From JBGTIS01 sp041745535 (GTDB taxonomy: Bacteria > Bacteroidota > Bacteroidia > Cytophagales > Cyclobacteriaceae), in assembly GCA_041745535.1 (NCBI GenBank), contig JBGTIS010000058.1:27592-91591 (forward strand): a DNA stretch of 64,000 bases, given 5' to 3'. Below the pieces are notes generated by a model. It searched no databases. It was not told the DNA's origin and worked only from the letters and a program-made list of their open reading frames with translations. Positions 15,302-24,159 of the stretch are shown here, piece after piece. How positions within the stretch are numbered: the first letter of the stretch is position 1; every line of letters starts with the position of its first letter. The position numbers and the translations under genes were made by a program.

Positions 15302-17347
15302 TTATGTATGTTTCTTTAACCAGGCATAAAAATCTTCCTGCGCCCTTACCCTTTTACCAGACGAATCTTTTACCGGTTTATTATTCATTTTACTATCCAG
15401 GTAACAGGATTTGCGATTGTCCTGAAGTTGGAGCTGGATAAATTTTTTGATTTCGTGGCGAATGGTTTCGTGGTACAGCGGGAAGCCAACTTCAATCCGG
15501 TGATACAAATTCCGTTTCATCCAGTCGGCAGAAGCCAGATAAATCAATTCATCACCATCATGGTGAAAAATAAATATCCTGGCATGCTCCAGAAACCGGT
15601 CTACAATCCGGATTACCCGAATGTTTTCGCTAAGCCCTTTTACCCCGGGTACCAAACAACAAATACCACGGATAATAAGATTAACCGGCACCCCTGCCCT
15701 ACTGGCTTCATACAGTTTATCAATCATGGTATGCTCTTCCAGATTATTGAGTTTAATGGTAATGCCTGCTGCTTTGCCGGCTTTCGCCGCAGCAATTTCG
15801 AAATCGATTAATTCCAGAAACACACCGATCATGTTACTTTGTGCCACCAGTAAGTGCTGAAGCGGAGGAATCGCTTTCCCTTCTTCCAAAAATCTGAATA
15901 CAGCTTTTAATTCCTTAAGTACATCCTGGCGGGCCGTAAGCAGGGCATGATCGGCATAAATATCGGCCGTAACCTCATTAAAATTGCCGGTGCCAAAATA
16001 TCCGTATTCCTGGTTTTTACCATCTTTTTTCATTCGGATGTAAGCCACTTTAGCATGTACCTTTAATCCGGGTATGCTGTACAGTATTTTGATGCCGGCT
16101 TCCTGCATTTCCTGAGCCCATCGCAGGTTGTTTTCTTCGTCAAACCGGGCTTTTACTTCCAGAAATACGCATACCTTTTTTCCATTACGGGCCGCACTGA
16201 TCAACGCATTGGCAATAAAAGACTGGGTAGCAATCCGATATAAAGTAACTTTAATTTCCTTTACATTGGGATGAATGGCCGCTTCATTAAAAAAGCGCAA
16301 TACATAATCGTACGAATGATAAGGAAAATGCAACATCTGATCGGCCTGATCAATGGCAGAAAATATACTATCGTGGGCATCAATTTTTACGTTGGGTAAT
16401 GGCAATAATTTTTCGCTCTCCAAAGCGGGGTGGAAAGGATTGGGTAGTTTCATCAGATCGTGCATATTATGAAAACGCCCGCCTTTTACCACATCTTGCC
16501 GGTCGATATCGAAGGCCTTTATAATTTTTTCCAACAATACTTCAGGCATGGCCTGGTCATACAAAAACCGGGATGGCGTCCCTACCATTCTTTTCGATAA
16601 GTTCTTTTTGATCTTTTCCACTAAATTACCCTCAAACTCATCGTCGATATGCAAATCGGCATCCCGGTTTAGCTTTACACTGTAACAACCTTTTACTACA
16701 TATCCGGGAAATATATGGTTCAGATTCGCCCGGATGATATCATCCAGATACATGTAAAAATGCCTGCCCCGGCTGCCAGGCAATTCTACAAATCGGGGCA
16801 GCGCATCGGAAGGTAAATTAAGAAAAGCGATTTCGGAACACTTTCCATCCTGTAGTGATGAAAGTTCTATAATAAAGTAAAGTTGCCGGTTATTCAAAAA
16901 ATATTCATTTCCGGTATAAATGAGCACAGGTTGCAGATAAGAAAGCACCCGGCTGAAAAAGTAATCGCTGACAAATTTCTGCTGGGATTTGGTAAGCATT
17001 TGGTCCTGATATAATACAATTTTATTTTTCCGAAGCGCCGGAATAATGGATTTTTGGTAAATATTACCAAATTCCTGTTGGTGCCGGTCTACTATTTTCA
17101 TGATTTGCGCTAATAGTACCTCTGGCTCCAGATTTAGTTTTTTCCTGATTTTATATTTATTGATTGCCGATAAACTTTTCAGGGCAGCCACCCTTACCCT
17201 GAAAAACTCATCCAGATTAGAAGAAAAAATACCCAGAAATTTAATGCGGTCGTACAAGGGGACCTCTGGGTTTTTGGCTTCCATCAACACCCGGTAGTTG
17301 AAAGATAACCAGCTTAGGTCCCTGTCGAAATAGCGCGGTCGAGTCAT
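15302..17347 (-). CDS. ppk1: Polyphosphate kinase 1
   Basis: The 681-residue protein shows the four-domain PPK1 pattern. The start reads YFDRDLSWLSFNYRVL, with IKFLGIFSSNLDEFFRVR following. The catalytic core has VKEIKVTLYRIATQS, GLKVHAKVAYIRMKKDG with the phospho-accepting His, YFGTGNFNE, and near the end RIFIFHHDGDELIYLASADWM with the second conserved His region. It makes and uses inorganic polyphosphate with ATP/ADP, linked to stress survival and phosphate storage. The start lies seven bases after the stop of the polysaccharide lyase gene on the same strand, so the two may share a transcript. It converges with glmS. Confidence 0.96.
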   Translation of the reverse strand: MTRPRYFDRDLSWLSFNYRVLMEAKNPEVPLYDRIKFLGIFSSNLDEFFRVRVAALKSLSAINKYKIRKKLNLEPEVLLAQIMKIVDRHQQEFGNIYQKSIIPALRKNKIVLYQDQMLTKSQQKFVSDYFFSRVLSYLQPVLIYTGNEYFLNNRQLYFIIELSSLQDGKCSEIAFLNLPSDALPRFVELPGSRGRHFYMYLDDIIRANLNHIFPGYVVKGCYSVKLNRDADLHIDDEFEGNLVEKIKKNLSKRMVGTPSRFLYDQAMPEVLLEKIIKAFDIDRQDVVKGGRFHNMHDLMKLPNPFHPALESEKLLPLPNVKIDAHDSIFSAIDQADQMLHFPYHSYDYVLRFFNEAAIHPNVKEIKVTLYRIATQSFIANALISAARNGKKVCVFLEVKARFDEENNLRWAQEMQEAGIKILYSIPGLKVHAKVAYIRMKKDGKNQEYGYFGTGNFNEVTADIYADHALLTARQDVLKELKAVFRFLEEGKAIPPLQHLLVAQSNMIGVFLELIDFEIAAAKAGKAAGITIKLNNLEEHTMIDKLYEASRAGVPVNLIIRGICCLVPGVKGLSENIRVIRIVDRFLEHARIFIFHHDGDELIYLASADWMKRNLYHRIEVGFPLYHETIRHEIKKFIQLQLQDNRKSCYLDSKMNNKPVKDSSGKRVRAQEDFYAWLKKHT

Positions 17348-17353
17348 TGTTTA

Positions 17354-19471
17354 TCAGTTAGCCCATATCTTAAATAGGGTGTTTAGCTTTATACTTTTTC
17401 CTGCAAATTGGCCAGTAGGTAATGATGCTGATTTTGTTTCACTCTCTTTCGAGTCAATGCTGAGGGTAATGTCAATTTTTTTTAAGCTGGCTGTTGGGTC
17501 ACTTACTGTAATTGCTTTTGTAGTATGATTAATCAGTACCAGGCAGGGGTCGCTTACCTCTACCATTAAATTATTACTGAACGCGAAACTGCCAGCTTTA
17601 TGAAATACGATTCCGGTAATTTGTAATTCCCGGTGAGTTACCGCCTGAATCTGAACAGTATTAGCAAGTACCGTAACGGAGGCATTCTGGGTATAAGCAG
17701 CCATGTCGGATGGGCCACAGCCGGGGACAACAATGTATTGGTAAGATCCCTCCTTAGGATTTAAACCATGTTCAAACCACAGAGAAAACACATTGGACTG
17801 ATAGACAGAGTCGGCGCCCAGACCAAAAATCCGTTGCAGATGCCCGCTTTGTGCTGCTGCTTTGATGGCTACAGTTTGCTGTGCAGGAAACACATAAGCC
17901 ACACTGTCGTGCCACACCCAGGATGGGTTTTCCAACGTTTTTTCTTCCTGGGTAAAAGTAGTGCCATCTATCACTACATTTCCTTTTAAAAGGGTTTGGT
18001 TAACGCCTGTAACAATGGGGTTTTCGTTCTCAGCCTGAATGCCTGCTCCAAGCGCTACCCATTCCCGGTCGAACCAGAACCATGATTTTTTTGCCTGGGT
18101 ATCTTTTATATCCAGGTCCATGGTAGAAACGCCATATATACTATCGCTAACCCCGCCCACAAAAGAAGTTGGCTGGGATGACCGCCCCTTACCGCTGAAT
18201 GCATGGTGCGGACTGGTAACGCCGGGCAACCGCGCCCAATCCCATACCGGGAAGATATCCACATACTCATCGCCTCGCCGGTAGAGGTAGGTAAAACCGT
18301 AAGGAAGATAATAACCATACAAATTTTCTGTGTTCACGTCCATCTCCATTCCTACAGTACGCTGTGAGCACATTTTCAGTGAAGTAAAATAAGCATTTCG
18401 GTGGTGTGCCGTATAATCAGAACGCCAGAAATGGCGGTTTCCTTTTATATCCTGAGGAGCTTTGTGCAATATACGCTCCCTGGAAACCTGATATTGTTTA
18501 CGGTACGCCGGATCGGATATGATAAAGTTATCGAGTTGGGGAACAATGGTAGCAGCATCCGGTTCAAAGCCTGAAGACCGGCCTACTTGTCGGCCTCTTA
18601 CGTTATAATCCAAAGTTCCGTTCCTTATCATCCACCGGGTTCCCTCCAGATAATAATCTCTCAAAATCCGCATGTGTGCCTCGGTAAAAGCAAAACTGGT
18701 GCCCTGTACTATAGAAGCCAGCCAGATAGTTTCTCGCAAAAAGTTACTCCCATAACTGCCATTATACAAAAACGGACCATGCTGATGAAAGCTATAATCA
18801 GCCTGAATACCTTCCTGGGGTGTAATTTGGACCTGCTGCATTACTCCGGCAACGCCACTGGCGATGCGTTCCGCGTTTTTTTCCAGTACGCCCCGATATA
18901 ATACCGAAACTGAAACCAGTGTCCGGTTTGATCCGGTCATGGAGGGTGCCGCGGTCAGATCCGCAATCATTTTATCAAGGAGTGTATTATCAATAGTATT
19001 TTGTAGCAGAAGGGCGATTACATTAAAATAAAACTGCTTGGCAATATCATTTTTATACCAGTTTTTACAGATAGGATTTACCTGATACCAATACCGAAGG
19101 GCGCTTTCAATTCCATTAAGCAGGTTTTTCTGGTGATATAAATTATCTGCTGAGTTCCGGTAGGCATAGGTCATCACCAATATCCGGTCTAAAGCAAGCA
19201 GCGGATTCCATTCGTTATCCCGATCGGTATAATCTACATCCGACCAACTGCCATTGGCCTGCAGGTTGGACAGGTAGGTGCCCGCTTTACTGAAATCTGT
19301 TTGCGTGTACCGCTCGGTTCTAATAATAAATCCTTTTTTCCGCAAAGCATCATCTATCAGGCGTTGCCTTAATATTTCGATTTCATCATCTGCCGAAAAA
19401 ACCTTACTGATTATAAATAGCGAGAAAAGGAGTATGGCCCCTGAAGTTCTTATTATGTAGCGTAATATCAT
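17354..19471 (-). CDS. Secreted polysaccharide lyase family 8 (chondroitin AC / hyaluronate lyase type)
   Basis: The 705-residue protein has a signal peptide (SGAILLFSLFIISKVFSADD), an alpha/alpha toroid domain and a C-terminal beta-sandwich. Catalytic residues align by spacing with Pedobacter chondroitin AC lyase: His231 in YSFHQHGP, Tyr240 in YNGSYG nine residues later, and Arg294 and Arg298 in RGRQVGRSSG exactly 54 residues on, plus Asn182 in TGSNRT. The length matches chondroitin AC lyase (about 700). It cleaves uronic-acid glycosaminoglycans or related glycans by beta-elimination outside the cytoplasm. Hyaluronan, chondroitin and xanthan backbones remain alternatives. No SusC/SusD pair or glucuronyl hydrolase is nearby, and its neighbour is ppk1. 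Confidence 0.88.
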   Translation of the reverse strand: MILRYIIRTSGAILLFSLFIISKVFSADDEIEILRQRLIDDALRKKGFIIRTERYTQTDFSKAGTYLSNLQANGSWSDVDYTDRDNEWNPLLALDRILVMTYAYRNSADNLYHQKNLLNGIESALRYWYQVNPICKNWYKNDIAKQFYFNVIALLLQNTIDNTLLDKMIADLTAAPSMTGSNRTLVSVSVLYRGVLEKNAERIASGVAGVMQQVQITPQEGIQADYSFHQHGPFLYNGSYGSNFLRETIWLASIVQGTSFAFTEAHMRILRDYYLEGTRWMIRNGTLDYNVRGRQVGRSSGFEPDAATIVPQLDNFIISDPAYRKQYQVSRERILHKAPQDIKGNRHFWRSDYTAHHRNAYFTSLKMCSQRTVGMEMDVNTENLYGYYLPYGFTYLYRRGDEYVDIFPVWDWARLPGVTSPHHAFSGKGRSSQPTSFVGGVSDSIYGVSTMDLDIKDTQAKKSWFWFDREWVALGAGIQAENENPIVTGVNQTLLKGNVVIDGTTFTQEEKTLENPSWVWHDSVAYVFPAQQTVAIKAAAQSGHLQRIFGLGADSVYQSNVFSLWFEHGLNPKEGSYQYIVVPGCGPSDMAAYTQNASVTVLANTVQIQAVTHRELQITGIVFHKAGSFAFSNNLMVEVSDPCLVLINHTTKAITVSDPTASLKKIDITLSIDSKESETKSASLPTGQFAGKSIKLNTLFKIWAN

Positions 19472-19639
19472 GACAGGATTTTCATTAAAGCAGACAACAG
19501 CACGGTTGGGCTGCCTCTTTGCCTACATCAATCCAATATAATTATTCTTTAAGGTAATGCAAAAAGAGATGAAAATTTCCTCAAAGCTAACCTGTATTTT
19601 CATTCTCTTTCAGCAGAAACGGGTTCTTTCAAAATCAAA

Positions 19640-19667
19640 AAGCCGGTAAAAGTTGATTTACCGGCTT
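19640..19667 (-). terminator. Rho-independent terminator after the DUF2911 gene
   Basis: AAGCCGGTAAA (19640-19650), a six-base loop, TTTACCGGCTT (19657-19667) form a perfect 11-base-pair stem. Read on the minus strand it is followed by TTTTTGATTTTG. It begins 25 bases past the DUF2911 stop. Confidence 0.82.
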
Positions 19668-19691
19668 ATTATTTAAACAAATGCTGATAAC

Positions 19692-20267
19692 CTAACTGGC
19701 AGTTACCTGCACAGGAACGGATATCTGGGTTTCACCCCAGGCCATATGCATGGTGCTGCCATCGGCACTGAACCAGATGGTAAATGACTCAAAAGTTTTT
19801 TCTGCCTTTTCCACAGGCACATCTACTCGCAACACATCTTTGCTTTCGTCGTAGCTATAAGCTCCCCACTGCCCCAATCCGCTATTGAAAATAATAGTCC
19901 ACTTGTCTTTTTCCGGAACGGCGAACATAGAGTAAGTACCGGCAGCCAACGTTTCGTCGCCAACCATAATATCTTTGGTGGTAGTAATTTCTGTAGCTTC
20001 ATTAGCCCCTAAACGCCATACTTTGCCATACGCCTCAGTACCTCCAATCATGTTCCGTCCTTTTAATTGTGGCTGACCGTATACCACTTTTACATACGCA
20101 TCCCCCTTTTTCATGGTAGCCACTGCCATCGGACTAGGCCGGGCTTTGGTGGCAGATCCATCAATTTTAGAAGGATCGGGGGTTACGGCTACATCTTGGG
20201 CAAAAGCCGCGGATACGGAGAATACCAATACAGCACTTAGAAACAAGTAAATAATATTTCTTTTCAT
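19692..20267 (-). CDS. DUF2911 domain-containing exported protein
   Basis: The 191-residue protein has a clear signal peptide (IIYLFLSAVLVFSVSAAFAQD, cleaved near residue 23). The DUF2911 domain follows, recognisable from YVKVVYGQPQLKGRNMIGG, VWRLGANEATEITTTKDI, LAAGTYSMFAVPEKDKWTI and GQWGAYSYDESKDVLRV. This family is widespread in Bacteroidota and predicted to be a secreted beta-sandwich protein. No biochemical role is established. The gene stands alone between murB upstream (84 bases) and a strong terminator downstream. The length is typical for single-domain members; some relatives add TPR repeats, absent here. Confidence 0.88.
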   Translation of the reverse strand: MKRNIIYLFLSAVLVFSVSAAFAQDVAVTPDPSKIDGSATKARPSPMAVATMKKGDAYVKVVYGQPQLKGRNMIGGTEAYGKVWRLGANEATEITTTKDIMVGDETLAAGTYSMFAVPEKDKWTIIFNSGLGQWGAYSYDESKDVLRVDVPVEKAEKTFESFTIWFSADGSTMHMAWGETQISVPVQVTAS

Positions 20268-20350
20268 AATTTTAGAGTTAAGTTAAGTTTTAAAACCGCA
20301 TACAGTAAAGATAGCTTATTCAGCGTATTTAGCAAAATAAACCTAACCTA

Positions 20351-21364
20351 TCAGATTAAATTTACCTCGGGTGTCAGTTCAATATTAAACTTATCGGTCA
20401 CCGATTTCAGAATATCAAAAGCCAGCTTTTTTACATCTTCTCCTTTTGCGTTTCCGTAATTTACCAGCACCAAAGCCTGCATTTTGTGCACGCCTACTTC
20501 TCCTATTTTTTTTCCTTTCCAGCCACATTTTTCGATAAGCCAGCCAGCAGGCACCTTTACGCCACCATCAGGGAGTTCGTAGCCGGGTACATTTTCATAT
20601 TCGGCCTGTATGTGCGCATATTGTGAAGCTGTTATTACGGGATTCTTAAAAAAACTGCCTGCATTGCCAATAACAGCCGGATCGGGCAGTTTGCTCTGCC
20701 GGACAGAGATTACCGCGTCGCTTACATCACGAATAGTGGGTTGGGCTATTCCTTTTTCCTGTAAGGTAGCCTCTATGGCGCCGTAGGATGTGTTTACCTG
20801 ATGCGTTTTTGATAGTTTAAATACTACTGAAGTAATTATAAACTGATCTTTTAACTCCAGTTTAAACACGCTTTCTCTGTAACCAAACCGGCAGGCTTTA
20901 TTGTCAAATGTATGTACTTTACCTGTTAAAATTTCTACGGCTTCCAACGACTCAAACACATCTTTAATTTCAACACCATAGGCTCCAATATTCTGCATGG
21001 GGGCAGCGCCCACTGTGCCGGGAATTAATGAAAGATTTTCAATACCTCCCAGTTCTTTTTCGATACAATACAAAACAAACTGATGCCAGTTTTCACCCGC
21101 TCCTGCCTTCACCCATACATAGTCGTTATCTTTTCTGATAACCTGAATGCCTTCTATATTAATTTTCAGCACTACACCAGGAAAATCACGGGTAAACAAC
21201 AGGTTGCTCCCACCGCCCAGTACCAGCAGTGGTGTTTGAGCAGCATGGTTGCTTAAGAAACTCCTTAATTCGTTAACCGTTTTTATTTTAAGAAAATAAT
21301 TCGCTTTGGCTTCAATACCGAAAGTGTTATAAGGTTTTAAGGAGATATTTCGTTGCGATTCCAT
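20351..21364 (-). CDS. murB: UDP-N-acetylmuramate dehydrogenase
   Basis: The 337-residue flavoenzyme has the type I MurB layout: LKPYNTFGIEAKANYFLKI at the start, the FAD-binding LGGGSNLLFT and IENLSLIPGTVGAAPMQNIG, GAYGVEIKD, the type I-specific GYRESVFK segment, the catalytic Ser in IGNAGSFFKNPV, and the late Glu in LTPEVNLI. It reduces UDP-GlcNAc-enolpyruvate to UDP-MurNAc with NADPH in cytoplasmic peptidoglycan synthesis. A CAAAAATA on the plus strand (21397-21404) is the complement of TATTTTTG and may be its -7 promoter element. It diverges from a small hypothetical gene. Confidence 0.96.
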   Translation of the reverse strand: MESQRNISLKPYNTFGIEAKANYFLKIKTVNELRSFLSNHAAQTPLLVLGGGSNLLFTRDFPGVVLKINIEGIQVIRKDNDYVWVKAGAGENWHQFVLYCIEKELGGIENLSLIPGTVGAAPMQNIGAYGVEIKDVFESLEAVEILTGKVHTFDNKACRFGYRESVFKLELKDQFIITSVVFKLSKTHQVNTSYGAIEATLQEKGIAQPTIRDVSDAVISVRQSKLPDPAVIGNAGSFFKNPVITASQYAHIQAEYENVPGYELPDGGVKVPAGWLIEKCGWKGKKIGEVGVHKMQALVLVNYGNAKGEDVKKLAFDILKSVTDKFNIELTPEVNLI

Positions 21365-21452
21365 ATAAGTTTAAAGTGGTAAAAGGTGTAAACTAGCAAA
21401 AATATTTCCTAATTTTAATTCTGGATAAATTTTCAATTTTATCTTTAAAACT

Positions 21453-21776
21453 ATGGAAGTTCTTACTGATTTTGAGCAGTTTTTGGCAAACAAAAGGATA
21501 GATTCGACAGCATTTAAAAAATCGGAACCGGGTTTATGGCAGGAATTAAAAGATTTGTTTCAACAGGTGCATCCCAATAGTTTTACAGCACAAAAGCTCT
21601 TTCTCATCAATGGTATCCGCAGGAAATACATCCTTGCTGAAGAATTTTTGCCCGAAGTAATAACAAAAGAGCCTGCTGATGTTAGAACGGAGGGAAAACC
21701 GGTAGCACAAAAACCTAAAACCGGTGCCGTAAAACCGAAGTTTAAAATTCCGATAAGAAAGCCAAAAGAAGATTAA
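21453..21776 (+). CDS. Small hypothetical protein with basic C-terminal tail
   Basis: The 107-residue protein was not recognised. Residues 1-65 look like a compact helical domain (FEQFLANKRIDSTAFKKSEP, GLWQELKDLFQQVHP, FTAQKLFLINGIRRKY), followed by a low-complexity tail rich in Lys and Pro (KPKTGAVKPKFKIPIRKPKE). Such tails often bind nucleic acid or ribosomes, but this is a guess. It diverges from murB, with which it shares an 88-base promoter gap. Its stop codon abuts that of cdaA on the other strand with no bases between. Reading-frame integrity and codon use like its neighbours support it as a real gene. Confidence 0.72.
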   Translation: MEVLTDFEQFLANKRIDSTAFKKSEPGLWQELKDLFQQVHPNSFTAQKLFLINGIRRKYILAEEFLPEVITKEPADVRTEGKPVAQKPKTGAVKPKFKIPIRKPKED

Positions 21777-22694
21777 TCAGTTGGTTTCAATACTTTCTCC
21801 TTTGCTCAGTTCAGCTTTTTCACTTTTCTTGGGCTTGATAGTTTTTTGAGGCGTTTCCTCGTCTGGCTCAGCGGCAGTAGTTTCTTCGGGTCCACTAATA
21901 AAATCTTCATACAGATATTCATTAATCTTTCCCCTGATTTCCTTCACTGACAAATTATGAAAAATTTTACCATTTCTGACTACCGACATTTGTCCGGTTT
22001 CTTCTGAAACTATCAATATCAAGGTATCAGTAGATTCCGACATACCAATGGCAGCCCGATGGCGCAGGCCAAACTCAGCAGGCAGGTCTTCTTTTTCTGT
22101 AACAGGCAAAATGCAACGCGCAGCGATTATTCGTCCATTGTTGATAATAACCGCGCCATCGTGCAGCGGACTATATTTATTAAAAATAGAAAGCAGAATT
22201 CTTTTGGATATAACCGCGTCGATCGGGTCGCCTGATTCGGCATAAAACTTCAGCGGCGAATATTTAGAAAACACGATCAGCGCACCCGTATTAGAGCCGC
22301 TCATACTTTTGGCAGCATCAATAATAGGAGTAATATTCATCTGGTTGGTCTGGCTTCGCTTCCGCCAGAAGCCCCGAAAAAAATAATCTCTGTTAAAAGA
22401 GGTGGTTTTCCCAACAAGCAATAGAAATTTTCTGATTTCCTGTTGAAACAGAATGATCGCTGCCAGCACTCCCACACCCATAAACTGCCCCAATATTCCA
22501 CTTAACAATTCCATTTGGGCAGCCTTTACTACCAGATACACCAGGTACAACGACAAAAAACCAATAAAAATACTAAGCGCGACACTTCCCTTCATTAGTT
22601 TGTATACCTGATAAAGCAACACGCTTACAGCGAGAATGTCTATCACATCTACCCAGCTAATTTCAAGGAATCCAATTTTAAAAAGATATATCAA
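21777..22694 (-). CDS. cdaA: Diadenylate cyclase CdaA (c-di-AMP synthase)
   Basis: The 305-residue protein has three N-terminal membrane helices (about 12-30, 36-58, 66-85) and a DAC domain with both signature motifs intact: Asp-Gly-Ala at 179-181 in SPLHDGAVII and Arg-His-Arg at 211-213 in GLRHRAAIGMSE. It joins two ATP into cyclic di-AMP, the messenger for potassium, osmotic and cell-wall balance in several phyla. The C-terminus adds a charged, low-complexity tail. It overlaps folP by four bases, a pairing conserved in Bacteroidota. The usual glmM-CdaR neighbours of Firmicutes are absent. A c-di-AMP effector was not recognised in this window. Confidence 0.93.
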   Translation of the reverse strand: MIYLFKIGFLEISWVDVIDILAVSVLLYQVYKLMKGSVALSIFIGFLSLYLVYLVVKAAQMELLSGILGQFMGVGVLAAIILFQQEIRKFLLLVGKTTSFNRDYFFRGFWRKRSQTNQMNITPIIDAAKSMSGSNTGALIVFSKYSPLKFYAESGDPIDAVISKRILLSIFNKYSPLHDGAVIINNGRIIAARCILPVTEKEDLPAEFGLRHRAAIGMSESTDTLILIVSEETGQMSVVRNGKIFHNLSVKEIRGKINEYLYEDFISGPEETTAAEPDEETPQKTIKPKKSEKAELSKGESIETN

Positions 22695-23548
22695 CTGTAT
22701 GTTAATTTAAAAAGTCTTACCGCCTGTATTGCCTCTTTTACGTCGTGCACTCTCAATATAGATGCCCCATTCATAAGCGCAATTGTGTTTAACACTGTCG
22801 TACCATTCAGGGCTTCTTCCACTTGTACTCCAAGCTGCTTGTAAATCATCCCTTTACGCGATAACCCCACCAAAACAGGAAGCTCCAGCATTTGAAGCAC
22901 GCTTAAATTTTTCAGCAATTCATAGTTCTGCTCAATATTTTTAGCAAATCCGAAACCTGGATCGACAATTACATCTATTATTCCCAAATCTCGCAGTTTT
23001 TTTAGTCTTTTTTGAAAAAAATCTAAAATTTCTACAGTCAGATTTTCATATTGAGTCAATTGATTCATAGTTTGAGGTGTTCCCCGCATATGCATCATAA
23101 TGTAGGGTACCTTTAACCTGGCAACTGTACTGAACATATCGGCATCCAGTTCGCCACCCGAAATATCATTTACCAAACAGGCTCCCGCTTCAACTGCTTC
23201 TTTGGCTACCGACGCCCTGAAGGTGTCTATTGATAGATACGTCTTCGGAAACGTTTTTGATATTAGATTAATATTATTTACAACTCTGGTCTTTTCCTCC
23301 TCTGCTGATATATCGGTTGCTCCCGGCCTTGAAGAATACCCACCAATATCTATAAAATCAGCGCCTTCCTTCACCATTTTTTCTACCTGATCCAAAATAT
23401 TCTTTTCTTTTACAAATCTGCTACCTTCGTGAAAAGAATCAGGAGTAATATTAATAATCCCCATTACCTTTGGGGAAGTTAAATCAAATAAATGACCTTT
23501 TAAATTCAGATATTTTTTTTCGTAAAGTGTCTTTTCTGTAATTTTCAA
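22691..23548 (-). CDS. folP: Dihydropteroate synthase
   Basis: The 285-residue TIM-barrel enzyme carries the DHPS motifs: MGIINITPDSFHEGSRF near residue 29-45, DFIDIGGYSSRPGATDIS near 65, LVNDISGGELD near 120, IDVIVDPGFGFAKN near 190, LPVLVGLSRKGMIY near 220, and the terminal ILRVHDVKEA. It condenses p-aminobenzoate with dihydropterin pyrophosphate in folate synthesis and is the sulfonamide target. No resistance-type insertion was noticed. The N-terminus carries about 25 extra residues before the first motif, as in other Bacteroidota. Its stop overlaps the cdaA start by four bases, and it diverges from the DUF1599 gene across 42 bases. Confidence 0.95.
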   Translation of the reverse strand: MKITEKTLYEKKYLNLKGHLFDLTSPKVMGIINITPDSFHEGSRFVKEKNILDQVEKMVKEGADFIDIGGYSSRPGATDISAEEEKTRVVNNINLISKTFPKTYLSIDTFRASVAKEAVEAGACLVNDISGGELDADMFSTVARLKVPYIMMHMRGTPQTMNQLTQYENLTVEILDFFQKRLKKLRDLGIIDVIVDPGFGFAKNIEQNYELLKNLSVLQMLELPVLVGLSRKGMIYKQLGVQVEEALNGTTVLNTIALMNGASILRVHDVKEAIQAVRLFKLTYS

Positions 23549-23590
23549 GTCAATTATCGTTCCTGTTCAATTAACTATAACAAATATATT

Positions 23591-24139
23591 TTGAATAATC
23601 AAACTTATCACGAATATAAGCAGGTAATCGCATCCTGCCAGGAGGTTTTTAAAAAGAAAACCACAGATTACGGTACGGCCTGGCGCATCCTCCGGCTTCC
23701 CTCCGTAACTGATCAAATTTATATCAAGGCACAACGCATCCGTTCCATTCAGGAAAAGGGTAATCAGCAAATCAACGACAGTATTTCTGATGAGTTTGTA
23801 GGCATGATTAATTATTGCATCATCGCGATTTTACAAATGAAGTTACAAAACACTGATAACCTGGATATGAGCTATGAGGTGCTGGAACCTATGTACAATA
23901 CAGTAGCGGAGGAAACCCTGGCCCTGCTCAAGAATAAAAATCATGACTATGGAGAAGCCTGGCGCGAAATGCGGGTTAGTTCTATTACCGACATTATACT
24001 AATGAAGCTGCTGCGGGTAAAGCAAATAGAGGATAATCAGGGAAAAACCCTTATTTCTGAAGGTGTACAGGCAAATTATCAGGACATTATCAATTACTCG
24101 GTTTTCGCTTTAATCAAATTGGATTTCGCAAAGAATTAG
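23591..24139 (+). CDS. DUF1599 protein with internal duplication
   Basis: The 182-residue protein consists of two related halves. The first has KKKTTDYGTAWRILRLPSVT (about 24-43) and ends with MINYCIIAI. The second has KNKNHDYGEAWREMRVSSIT and ends with IINYSVFALIKLD. Each repeats D-Y-G-x-A-W-R and a V/S-S/T-I/V-TD pattern, which is the DUF1599 duplication. The function is unknown; the fold may resemble all-alpha NTP pyrophosphatases, but that is only a suggestion. No ATG is available upstream in frame, so a TTG at 23591 is the likely start. Divergent from folP and followed 20 bases later by the BT_3928 gene, as in many Bacteroidota. Confidence 0.85.
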   Translation: MNNQTYHEYKQVIASCQEVFKKKTTDYGTAWRILRLPSVTDQIYIKAQRIRSIQEKGNQQINDSISDEFVGMINYCIIAILQMKLQNTDNLDMSYEVLEPMYNTVAEETLALLKNKNHDYGEAWREMRVSSITDIILMKLLRVKQIEDNQGKTLISEGVQANYQDIINYSVFALIKLDFAKN

Positions 24140-24159
24140 GCCATTCTAAAATTATTTTT

